Origin: an uncultured Collinsella sp.
Lineage (GTDB): Bacteria; Actinomycetota; Coriobacteriia; Coriobacteriales; Coriobacteriaceae
Reading direction: 5' to 3'
Length of the DNA stretch: 15,977 nt
Assembly (NCBI GenBank): GCA_947002045.1
Contig: CAMQJB010000045.1
Location: 1 to 15,977 of the forward strand
Shown: positions 6,424-13,469 of the stretch, one piece after another
How positions within the stretch are numbered: the stretch's first letter is position 1
How the letters are laid out: each line of letters begins with the position of its first letter
The notes under the pieces: generated by a model
Seen by the model: only the letters and a program-made list of their open reading frames with translations
Told to the model about the DNA's origin: nothing
The model's database searches: none
Made by a program: the position numbers and the translations under genes

Positions 6424-7014
6424 ATGTCTGAACAGTCGCAGCATATCCATTTTGAAAACACGAATAGGTGGAGCACCAAACAGCTCGTTACCATGGCGTT
6501 GATGTGCGCCTTGGGCGCCCTGTTTATGTACGTGCAGCTGCCCATTCTTCCTTCGGCGCCATTTTTGACGTATGACCCGTCGCTGGTGCCGGCGATGGTG
6601 TGTGGATTTGCGTATGGGCCTGGTGCCGGCACCGCTGTTGCCGCTATGGCGATCGTTATCCATGCGCTTACCACGGGCGACTGGGTCGGCGCGCTTATGA
6701 ACTTGGTTGCCACGATGGGCTATATTCTGCCTGCGGCTATCGTCTATCAGAAGATGCACACCTACAAGGGTGCCGTGATTGGCCTGGCGCTGGGCGTTAT
6801 TGCCGCTACGGCGCTTTCTATGGTTGCGAATCTGACCATTGGCGTTTGGTTCTGGTATGGCTCGGTAGATGCGATCGCCCCGCTCATGATTCCTGCCGTG
6901 CTGCCGTTCAACCTTATCAAGACCGTGCTTAACTCGGTGTTGACGCTTGCGGTGTACAAGGCGGTCTCCAACCTCATCACGCCTAAAAAGGACCAGGTCA
7001 AAGGCCGCGCATGA
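6424..7014 (+). CDS. ribU: RibU-type ECF transporter substrate-binding (S) subunit, riboflavin
   Basis: A 196-residue membrane protein, the S component of an energy-coupling-factor importer. About six hydrophobic helices are visible: roughly 20-38, 55-80, 89-108, 114-136, 150-160 and 165-184. They follow a soluble N-terminus with STKQLVTMALMCALGAL, the usual opening of RibU-like S subunits. FLTYDPSLVPAMVCGFAYGP (47-66) resembles the conserved loop and helix of riboflavin-specific members. Substrate assignment rests on this plus the FMN riboswitch directly in front. The start at 6424 is preferred over the ATG at 6403, which lies inside the aptamer. The stop overlaps the next gene by four bases (ATGA), indicating translational coupling. 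The operon implies the organism imports riboflavin. Confidence 0.88.
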   Translation: MSEQSQHIHFENTNRWSTKQLVTMALMCALGALFMYVQLPILPSAPFLTYDPSLVPAMVCGFAYGPGAGTAVAAMAIVIHALTTGDWVGALMNLVATMGYILPAAIVYQKMHTYKGAVIGLALGVIAATALSMVANLTIGVWFWYGSVDAIAPLMIPAVLPFNLIKTVLNSVLTLAVYKAVSNLITPKKDQVKGRA

Positions 7015-8915
7015 TTGAGTGTCGGGGCGTTTCCTTTAGCTATGACGGTGCCGCACCGGCACTCGACGGCGTCGATCTAAACATCGAGGATGGCGAGTTT
7101 TTCTGCATCCTCGGTGGCAATGGGTCGGGCAAGTCGACGTTTGCCAAGCATCTGAATGCGCTGCTGCAGCCCGATGTGGGCACGGTACGCGTCAACGGCA
7201 TGGATGCGTCCGACCCCGAGCTGGTCTACGACATTCGTTCGACCGCGGGCATGGTATTCCAGAATCCCGATGACCAGCTGGTGGCAACGCTTGTCGAAGA
7301 TGACGTTGCGTTCGGTCCCGAAAACCTTGGCGTGCCGTCGGCGCAAATTGCGCAGCGCGTACGCGAGGCGCTGAAGGGTGTGGGCCTGGTGGGCTTTGAG
7401 CGTCACGAGACCCATGCGCTTTCGGGCGGCCAAAAGCAGCGCGTGGCGCTTGCCGGCGTGCTCGCCATGGAGCCGCGCGTGCTCATTTTGGATGAGGCTT
7501 CTTCGATGCTCGATCCGCGTGGACGCAAGGGCCTCATGAAGGCTTGCCACGCGTTGCACAATCGTGGCATGACCATCGTGATGATTACGCACTTTATGGA
7601 AGAGGCCGCCGAGGCCGATCGCGTTGCTGTCTTTCAAGCGGGTCGCGTTGCCATGCTCGGTAAGCCCGAGGAAATCTTGACGCGGGCGGACGAACTTGCG
7701 CAGCTCAACCTGGATATGCCGGTGTCGTGCTGCCTAGGTAGGGCACTTCGTGAGAAGGGCGTTTCCGTTTGCGCGCAGGTGCGCGAGGCAGATATGGTCG
7801 CCGAGATTGCACAGGCTTATGCCGAGCGGAGCGGGACGGACATCGCAGGGCAGCCTTCCGCATCCGATTCTCATGTGCTTGACAATGGATCCTCTGCGGC
7901 CGACGGGATAGCCGCGTCGGAGCCCGTTATCGAGATTTCGCACCTCTCGCATAGTTACTCGCTGAGCGCCCGCGAGCGCCGTCGATGGCGCAAGCGCTCG
8001 ACCACTGCGGACGCATCGAGCAAACAGGCTCTTTGGGGCAACGATCCAAACAGTCCCTGGGCACTGCGCGATGTTTCGCTGACGGTGCGTCGCGGTGAGT
8101 TTCTGGGCCTGGCGGGTCATACCGGCTCGGGTAAATCAACGCTGGTTCAGCATCTCAACGGGTTGATTCGTCCGCAGGAGGGAAGCGTTTGCGCGCTGGG
8201 GCTCGACCTATCAAGCAAGAAAGACGCCGCCGCGGTTAAGGCCAAGGTCGGCGTGGTGTTTCAGTATCCCGAGCGCCAGCTATTTGCCGAGACCGTGGCG
8301 CAGGACGTGGCGTTTGGCCCGCGCAACCTTGGTCTGCCGCAAGACGAGGTTGCGCGCCGTGTCGCGTCATCGCTTGCGCGCGTTGGCCTCGACCTTGCCG
8401 CGATAGGCGACAAGAGCCCCTTTGAGCTTTCGGGCGGCCAGCAGCGCCGCGTGGCGTTTGCCGGCGTGCTCGCTATGGAGCCCGAGGTCCTGGTACTCGA
8501 TGAGCCCATGGCAGGCCTCGATCCGGCTGCGCGCAGGGATTTCCTAGGGCTTATCGATCGACTCCATCGCGAGGGCCTGACCGTTGTCATGGTTTCGCAC
8601 AGTATGGATGACCTGGCAAATTGTTGTGATCGCATTGTTGTGATGAACGAGGGCGCCGTGTTTGCCGAGGGAACGCCCGCGCAGGTTTTTGCGCATGCGG
8701 ACGAGCTCAAGTCAATCGGCCTGGGCGTTCCTGCCGCCCAGCGTATGGCGCTGGCGCTCGCACAGGCCGGTGTACCGCTCCGCTGTGACAAACTTTATAC
8801 GGTTGAGGCGCTGGCCGACGAGCTGGCCGGTTTGCTGCTGGGCTGCGCGGACGGGCCTATGAGGGTTCCGTGTCAGGCTGGTTCCAAGGCGCCCACGCGA
8901 GAGGAGGGCTGCTAA
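7011..8915 (+). CDS. Fused EcfA1-EcfA2 ATPase of an ECF transporter
   Basis: A 634-residue protein with two complete ABC ATPase domains, which power the ECF importer at the inner face of the membrane. Domain 1 (about 1-235): Walker A GGNGSGKST (35-43), Q-loop QNPDDQ (84-89), signature LSGGQ (137-141), Walker B LILDE (158-162), switch His194. Domain 2 (about 305-580): Walker A GHTGSGKST (369-377), QYPERQ (418-423), LSGGQ (473-477), LVLDE (494-498), His530. Both have catalytic Glu, so both sites look active. A variable linker of about 65 residues (238-303) and a basic insert RERRRWRKRS (321-330) join them. EcfA1 and EcfA2 are often separate genes; here they are one. The gene overlaps ribU (ATGA) and the next gene (TAATG), so the three are tightly coupled. 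Confidence 0.93.
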   Translation: MIECRGVSFSYDGAAPALDGVDLNIEDGEFFCILGGNGSGKSTFAKHLNALLQPDVGTVRVNGMDASDPELVYDIRSTAGMVFQNPDDQLVATLVEDDVAFGPENLGVPSAQIAQRVREALKGVGLVGFERHETHALSGGQKQRVALAGVLAMEPRVLILDEASSMLDPRGRKGLMKACHALHNRGMTIVMITHFMEEAAEADRVAVFQAGRVAMLGKPEEILTRADELAQLNLDMPVSCCLGRALREKGVSVCAQVREADMVAEIAQAYAERSGTDIAGQPSASDSHVLDNGSSAADGIAASEPVIEISHLSHSYSLSARERRRWRKRSTTADASSKQALWGNDPNSPWALRDVSLTVRRGEFLGLAGHTGSGKSTLVQHLNGLIRPQEGSVCALGLDLSSKKDAAAVKAKVGVVFQYPERQLFAETVAQDVAFGPRNLGLPQDEVARRVASSLARVGLDLAAIGDKSPFELSGGQQRRVAFAGVLAMEPEVLVLDEPMAGLDPAARRDFLGLIDRLHREGLTVVMVSHSMDDLANCCDRIVVMNEGAVFAEGTPAQVFAHADELKSIGLGVPAAQRMALALAQAGVPLRCDKLYTVEALADELAGLLLGCADGPMRVPCQAGSKAPTREEGC

Positions 8916-9715
8916 TGGAGGCGTTCTCATTTGGCAGCTACTATCCCGGGGATAGCGCGGTGCATCGCCTGGATCCGCGTACTAAGTTGCTCCTAGGTTT
9001 CGCATTTCTGATCACCGTGCTCACCGTCGGAAGCTTTTGCGGGCTGGTTCCGGTCGCATTTTTTGTCGTGCTGGTCTATCTCGCAGCCCGGGTGCCGCTT
9101 CGCCGCGTCCTGTCATCGATGGCGCCATTGCTGGCGATTGTCGTGGTGGTCGCGGTACTCAACCTGTTTTCCGACCAGAGTGGCCGCATCCTGTGGCAGC
9201 TTGGCTTTTTGCAGGTGAGCGAGGGCTCGCTGCGTTCTGCGGCGTTTGTGGCGTGCCGCCTGACGTTGATGATGGCCGGCATGAGCGCCATTACACTCAC
9301 CACGCCGACGCTCGACCTCACCGCGGGCTTTGAACGTCTACTCGCACCATTTGCGCGCGTGGGGCTTCCGGCGCACGAGCTCGGTATGATTATGGGTATC
9401 GCGCTGCGGTTTATGCCGCAATTTGCCACCGAGATGAAACAGACGACCGATGCACAGGCAAGTCGCGGCGCGCGCGTGACGGGCGGTCCGCTCGGCGGTG
9501 TGCGCATGCTCGGCAGCGTGGCGATTCCACTGTTCACCGGCGTGTTCCGTCATGCCGAGACGCTTTCGGCCGCCATGGATGCGCGTTGTTATCACGGCGA
9601 GCAGGGGCGCACGCGTCTGCATGCGCTTACGTTTGGCCGCGGGGATGCACTGGCCGCGGTGGCGATGGCGCTGCTGGTGACATGCGTTGTCGTTATCAAT
9701 CTTCAACTCTTCTAA
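8915..9715 (+). CDS. ecfT: EcfT transmembrane coupling subunit of ECF transporter
   Basis: A 266-residue integral membrane protein that links the ATPase pair to the S subunit. Hydrophobic spans lie near 24-40, 43-58, 67-85, 107-128 and 245-264. The cytoplasmic coupling helices carry the two Ala-Arg signature motifs, AQASRGA (180-186) and AMDARCY (220-226), which dock on the ATPase. The start at 8915 shares one base with the ecfA stop and has GAGGAGGG (8901-8908) six nt upstream; the longer open frame from 8870 lacks support. With the two genes before it this completes an S-A-A-T importer. It may serve only RibU, or may also be shared with other S subunits elsewhere in the genome. Confidence 0.92.
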   Translation: MEAFSFGSYYPGDSAVHRLDPRTKLLLGFAFLITVLTVGSFCGLVPVAFFVVLVYLAARVPLRRVLSSMAPLLAIVVVVAVLNLFSDQSGRILWQLGFLQVSEGSLRSAAFVACRLTLMMAGMSAITLTTPTLDLTAGFERLLAPFARVGLPAHELGMIMGIALRFMPQFATEMKQTTDAQASRGARVTGGPLGGVRMLGSVAIPLFTGVFRHAETLSAAMDARCYHGEQGRTRLHALTFGRGDALAAVAMALLVTCVVVINLQLF

Positions 9716-9745
9716 GCTCGATTCGAGCGCAAGAAAGGGGTCTCT

Positions 9746-10192
9746 ATGACCGACATCGATCGCACGGCTCAGCTCGAGCGCGCCTGCTCGTATCTCAGGC
9801 GCATTCCGGCGTGGTATCTTGCCACGACCGATGCGAGCGACGGGCATCAGCCCCGCGTGAGGCCGTTTTCGTTTGCCATGGTCGATGACGGCAAGCTGTG
9901 GTTTTGCACGTCGCGTGACAAGGACGTATGGGCGGAGTTGAGCGCGAATCCCAAGTTTGAGGTATCGGGCTGGAAGCCGGGGGAGTGCTGGATCGTGTTA
10001 ACCGGTGAGGCCGCGCTCGAGGACGATGCATTCGTGAGCGACAAGGTGCGCCAAGCGGGCTTTAAGCACATGGTGGGCATTGGCGAGCAACACGATAGCG
10101 CCAACGATGGCCGCCTTGCATTCTTCTCGGTCCGCAATATCGCCGCACGGTTCTGCGATATCGACGGCAGCGAAGAGCGCCTCGAGCTCTAA
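9746..10192 (+). CDS. Pyridoxamine 5'-phosphate oxidase-like flavin-binding protein, copy 1
   Basis: A 148-residue protein of the split-barrel PNPOx-like/FMN-binding family. Recognisable features are the IPAWYLATTD strand, PRVRPFSFAMVDDGKLWF (the flavin-phosphate-binding beta hairpin type), TSRDKDVWAEL and a NPKFEVSGW strand. It is too short to be the classic PdxH enzyme (about 200+ residues), so the name refers only to the fold. Members bind FMN, F420 or related ligands, and many are of unknown activity. AAAGGGG (9734-9740) supports the start. It begins 30 bp after ecfT and is probably on the same FMN-riboswitch-controlled transcript. It is a clear paralogue of the next gene. Confidence 0.8.
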   Translation: MTDIDRTAQLERACSYLRRIPAWYLATTDASDGHQPRVRPFSFAMVDDGKLWFCTSRDKDVWAELSANPKFEVSGWKPGECWIVLTGEAALEDDAFVSDKVRQAGFKHMVGIGEQHDSANDGRLAFFSVRNIAARFCDIDGSEERLEL

Positions 10193-10246
10193 TTTCCCAA
10201 ATTGACTACCCATTCCAAAAAGACTGGTCAGGCGACAGGAGGAAAC

Positions 10247-10657
10247 GTGGACGGATTGAATACGGTGCTGGAGTATCTGACGTCGGTGCCGGCGTGGTAT
10301 CTGGCGACGAGCGTGGGCGGGCAGCCGCATGTGCGTCCGTTCTCGTTTGCGCAGATTCAGGACGGCAAGCTGTGGTTTGTGACAGCGCGCACCAAAGATG
10401 TGTGGCAGGAGCTGCTGCAAAACCAGCGCTTTGAGGCCACGAGTTGGTGGCCGGGCCATGGCTGGCTCATCTTGCGCGGGCGTGCCGGCTTGGATGACCG
10501 GGCTTTAGACGAAATGCGCGAAGCCGGGTGGAAGCATCTAGAGCACCTGGGCGAGCACTATGAGGGGCCTAACGACCCCGCGCTCGTCTTCTTTAGTGTC
10601 GAGGATCCCGAGGCATTTATCTGCAATCACGACGAATGGGTGCCGGTTGAGCTCTAG
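10247..10657 (+). CDS. Pyridoxamine 5'-phosphate oxidase-like flavin-binding protein, copy 2
   Basis: A 136-residue paralogue of the preceding protein. Shared blocks include VPAWYLAT, VRPFSFAQ, DGKLWFVT, TKDVWQEL, NQRFEATSWWPG and a C-terminal HLGEHYEGPND-ALVFFSVED segment that mirrors GIGEQHDSAND-RLAFFSVRN in copy 1. A GTG start at 10247 is chosen because AGGAGG (10237-10242) lies just upstream. The TTG at 10202 opens the frame earlier but has no ribosome site and adds residues not conserved with the paralogue. The gap to copy 1 is 54 bp, so co-transcription is likely. Exact activity is unknown; a flavin-dependent oxidoreductase or a flavin-binding role is the family expectation. Confidence 0.78.
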   Translation: MDGLNTVLEYLTSVPAWYLATSVGGQPHVRPFSFAQIQDGKLWFVTARTKDVWQELLQNQRFEATSWWPGHGWLILRGRAGLDDRALDEMREAGWKHLEHLGEHYEGPNDPALVFFSVEDPEAFICNHDEWVPVEL

Positions 10658-10692
10658 CCAGCTGGCTCATCCTAACAACTTAGTTTTCGCAT

Positions 10693-10750
10693 GGGCGGAC
10701 CCTGTGTTGCCCGGCACCGTAAGGAGTGCCGGTCAATACGGGGCCCGCTC
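10693..10750 (+). terminator. Long hairpin ending the flavin operon
   Basis: GCGGACCCTGTGTTG (10695-10709) pairs with CAATACGGGGCCCGC (10734-10748) through G-U pairs and one A-C mismatch, and closes a further 7-bp stem CCGGCAC/GTGCCGG (10711-10717, 10726-10732) with an 8-nt loop. The tail TCTATTTGTC is only moderately T-rich. Its position, about 40 nt after the last flavin-block gene and before the argC control region, supports a terminator. Confidence 0.55.
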
Positions 10751-10791
10751 TATTTGTCAATTCCTTCAAGCGAATGTGTCGGGAATGTTTC

Positions 10792-10830
10792 AATGCATGA
10801 ACATGCAAGCTATTTACGTATTCATGCATC
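10792..10830 (+). promoter_or_regulatory. Tandem ARG boxes (ArgR operator) upstream of argC
   Basis: Two 18-bp sites separated by 3 bp. Box 1 (10792-10809) contains TGCAT-GAAC-ATGCA, a perfect inverted repeat with the half-site spacing of known ARG boxes (TGAAT-N4-ATTCA in E. coli; TGCAT-type half-sites in actinobacteria such as Streptomyces). Box 2 (10813-10830) contains TACGT-ATTC-ATGCA, with one good half-site. Box starts are 21 bp apart, two helical turns, as expected for a hexameric ArgR. The outer halves also form the perfect pair ATGCATGAA / TTCATGCAT. Confidence 0.7.
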
Positions 10831-10836
10831 TTTTGG

Positions 10837-10845
10837 TGCTAAAGT
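10837..10845 (+). promoter_or_regulatory. Possible extended -10 of the argC promoter
   Basis: TGCTAAAGT (TG-N-TAAAGT, 10837-10845) is an extended -10 lying 7 bp after ARG box 2. The corresponding -35 position (about 10817-10822) falls inside the operator and has no good match. ArgR binding would therefore block polymerase access. The leader to argC would be about 60 nt. Confidence 0.4.
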
Positions 10846-10914
10846 TTCAACCCACCTCATAATGACCGCTGCAAAATGCGCATCGGTGCATAAATCGCAG
10901 ACAAGGAGTCTGAT

Positions 10915-11985
10915 ATGTCTTTGAAGGTTGGAATCGTCGGCGCGGCTGGATATGCCGGAGCCGAGCTCATTCGCCTCGTACTCGGCCATCCCGAGTTTGA
11001 ACTTGTTGCCATTACGTCCAACGCCGATGCCGGCCAGCCGCTGTCCGCGGTGTATCCGAGCTTTGCTGGCGTGAGCGATCTGGTTTTCACCACGCATGAC
11101 GCCCCCGAGCTCAAAAGCTGCGATGCGGTTTTTCTTGCCGTGCCGCACACGGCTGCCATGGCGCAGGTGCCCGCGCTCCTTGCCGCGGGCGTTTCCTGCT
11201 TTGATCTTTCGGCCGATTACCGTCTGAGCGACCCGTCCGTCTTTGAGGCATGGTATGCCGCCGGGCACACGAGCCCCGAGCTGCTCAAGACCCGCGCTTT
11301 TGGCCTGCCCGAGCTGTTCTGCCAGGACTTAGAGACCGCTGCTTCCAGCCATGCCGCCGGAAAGCCCGTTTTGGTCGCTTGCGCCGGCTGCTATCCCACC
11401 GCAACGAGCCTCGCTGCCGCTCCTGCCGTGCGTGCGGGCTGGATGGCAGAGAACGGCCCCGTAATCGTCGATGCCATTAGCGGCGTGACGGGCGCCGGTA
11501 AGTCCTGCAACGCCCGCACCCATTTTTGTAGCGCAGACGAGAACTTAGAGGCCTATGGCGTAGGCAAACATCGCCACACACCAGAGATCGAGCAGATTCT
11601 GGGTCTGACCGATCGTGTCGTCTTTACTCCGCACTTGGCACCGCTCAAGCGCGGCCTGCTTTCCACGGTGACGATGCCGCTCGCGCCGCGGGCTCTCGAC
11701 ACGTTGGCCCTTGAGGACGTCGTCGACCATTACAAGAAGTTCTACGCCGGTCGCACCTTTGTGCGCGTGCTCGATGCCGGCCAGCAGCCCAAGACGGCTT
11801 CGGTCGTCGGCACCAACGCTGCCCAGATCGGCCTTGCGCTCAACAAGCGTGCGGGCGTGCTGGTGGCGACGGGTGCTATCGACAATTTGTGCAAGGGTGC
11901 TGCGGGCCAGGCGGTCCAGTGCGCCAACATCGTTTTTGGCTTTGACGAGCGACGAGGCTTGCCCACAGTGGCGTGCCCGGTGTAG
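10915..11985 (+). CDS. argC: N-acetyl-gamma-glutamyl-phosphate reductase
   Basis: A 356-residue enzyme that reduces N-acetylglutamyl phosphate to N-acetylglutamate semialdehyde with NADPH, the third step of arginine synthesis, in the cytosol. The NADP-binding motif GIVGAAGYAGAELIRLV is at 6-22. The catalytic Cys159 is in ACAGCYPTA (155-163). The ISGVTGAGK block follows, as do the C-terminal HxPEIEQ and GTNAAQIGLALNKR segments, and the end is near the usual GAIDNLCKGAAGQAVQ stretch. Length is slightly above the typical ~345. AAGGAG (10903-10908) supports the start. As first gene of the argCJBD cluster it lies behind the tandem ARG boxes, so arginine repression is likely. Confidence 0.97.
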   Translation: MSLKVGIVGAAGYAGAELIRLVLGHPEFELVAITSNADAGQPLSAVYPSFAGVSDLVFTTHDAPELKSCDAVFLAVPHTAAMAQVPALLAAGVSCFDLSADYRLSDPSVFEAWYAAGHTSPELLKTRAFGLPELFCQDLETAASSHAAGKPVLVACAGCYPTATSLAAAPAVRAGWMAENGPVIVDAISGVTGAGKSCNARTHFCSADENLEAYGVGKHRHTPEIEQILGLTDRVVFTPHLAPLKRGLLSTVTMPLAPRALDTLALEDVVDHYKKFYAGRTFVRVLDAGQQPKTASVVGTNAAQIGLALNKRAGVLVATGAIDNLCKGAAGQAVQCANIVFGFDERRGLPTVACPV

Positions 11986-12062
11986 CACATTCGATTGTTA
12001 ACGATTTGGTGGTCGGGTATCGAGTTGGGCGCCGCTTTCAAGCTGGTCTAGTAGTTGCGACC

Positions 12063-12094
12063 GGTATGGCGTGCCAGCCGATGCCCGCTTTTTT
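12063..12094 (+). terminator. Terminator-like hairpin inside the arg operon
   Basis: In the 135-bp argC-argJ gap, GGTATGGC (12063-12070) can pair with GCCGATGCC (12077-12085) with one bulged base. A CGC and a run of six T (12089-12094) follow, and the argJ ribosome region is right after. It may be a partial terminator or attenuator that lowers expression of the distal genes. The stem is modest. Confidence 0.35.
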
Positions 12095-12120
12095 GTCTGA
12101 TATAAGGAGTCGTAGGGACG

Positions 12121-13389
12121 ATGAATACCGACCTGATTGATATCAAGATACGCGCCGTCGAGGGTGGCGTTACGGCAGCGGCCGGCTTTAAGGCCGCAGG
12201 CATCCATGCAGGATTCCGGAAGAATCCCGAGCGCTTGGACTATGCGCTCGTCGTGCCCGATAAGCCCTGTCCAGGCGCCGGCGTGTTTACGACCAACCGC
12301 TTTTGCGCGGCGCCCGTGCAGGTGAGCCGTGCCAACCTGGGCGGTGCGGACAAGGGCTATGGCATCATCGCCGGCGTTTCAATCAACTCCGGCAACGCGA
12401 ATGCCGCCACGGGCGAGACCGGCCTTGCCTGCGCGCGAGAGACATGCAATATCGCGTCGCAGGTCATCGGCTGTGAACCCCAGCAGATCCTAGTTGCATC
12501 CACAGGCGTGATTGGACAGATTCTGCCGATTGACACGTTTGAGACGGCCGTCCCGTCCGCCTACGAGGCACTCTCTGCCCATGGCGGTGCCGATGCGGCC
12601 CGTGCCATCATGACGACCGATACGCACTCCAAGGAGTATGCCGTTCGCTACCGCAGTGAGGCTGCGGGTCATGCGGGCAACGCTTATACGGTGGGCGGCA
12701 TGTGCAAGGGCTCGGGCATGATCATGCCCAATATGGCCACCATGATCGCGGTCATTACTACCGATGCCCCCGTCGAGCCGTCGGCGCTCCACACCCTGTT
12801 GCTCTCGACCGTTAAGCAGACCTTTAATAAGGTGACGGTCGATTCCGATACCTCGACCAACGACACCTGCATCATGCTTGCTTCTGGCGCTGCTGCCGCT
12901 GAAGCCGAGGCTATCGTCGAGGGCACTGATGCCTTTGACGAACTGTCCTTTGCCGTGCACGAGGTGTGCGAGAGCCTGGCGCGCAACATTGCGGCCGATG
13001 GCGAGGGCGCGTCAAAGCTCGTGACGGTTAACGTCACCGGCGCCGCCAACGACGAGGAAGCCGATATCGCCGCCCGTGCCGTCGCCAACTCGCCGCTCGT
13101 CAAGACCTGCATCGCCGGTCACGACTGCAACTGGGGCCGCGTCGCCATGGCGCTCGGCAAGTGCGGCGTGAAGTTTAACCAGGAAGACGTTTCCATCGAC
13201 ATGATGGGCATGCCTGTCTGCCGCGATGGCCTGACCGTTCCCTTTGACGAGGATGAGGCTCTGCGACGTTTTGAGGCGCCCGAGATCGTGATCTCGGCCG
13301 ACCTGGGCGCAGGCGACGCGGCAACGACCGTGTGGACCTGTGACCTCACGCACGAGTACATCTCCATCAACGGTGACTACCGTTCCTAG
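12121..13389 (+). CDS. argJ: Glutamate N-acetyltransferase / amino-acid N-acetyltransferase (ornithine acetyltransferase)
   Basis: A 422-residue self-cleaving enzyme of the ArgJ family. It moves the acetyl group from N-acetylornithine to glutamate, recycling it (the cyclic arginine pathway); some members also use acetyl-CoA. The cleavage site is in KGSGMIMPNMATMIAV, with Thr207 as the new N-terminal nucleophile. Thr127-Gly129 in ASTGVIG form the conserved oxyanion region, and GHDCNWGRVAMALGKCG lies near the C-terminal part. Met202 occupies a position that is often His or Ala in relatives, which is tolerated. AAGGAG at 12104-12109 is a little far (11 nt); AGGG at 12114-12117 is closer. Whether it is mono- or bifunctional cannot be read from sequence; no argA or argE is in view. 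Confidence 0.96.
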   Translation: MNTDLIDIKIRAVEGGVTAAAGFKAAGIHAGFRKNPERLDYALVVPDKPCPGAGVFTTNRFCAAPVQVSRANLGGADKGYGIIAGVSINSGNANAATGETGLACARETCNIASQVIGCEPQQILVASTGVIGQILPIDTFETAVPSAYEALSAHGGADAARAIMTTDTHSKEYAVRYRSEAAGHAGNAYTVGGMCKGSGMIMPNMATMIAVITTDAPVEPSALHTLLLSTVKQTFNKVTVDSDTSTNDTCIMLASGAAAAEAEAIVEGTDAFDELSFAVHEVCESLARNIAADGEGASKLVTVNVTGAANDEEADIAARAVANSPLVKTCIAGHDCNWGRVAMALGKCGVKFNQEDVSIDMMGMPVCRDGLTVPFDEDEALRRFEAPEIVISADLGAGDAATTVWTCDLTHEYISINGDYRS

Positions 13390-13469
13390 ATTCCAGGCAC
13401 GCTGCGCATCTTGCCGCATTGCGGACAGCGGAGCACGGCGTGATAACGATACGAAAGACGAGGCAGATT

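Noticed and set aside
10202..10246. TTG start for PNPOx-like copy 2
   Set aside because: No ribosome site, and the added residues do not match the paralogue; GTG at 10247 has AGGAGG just upstream.
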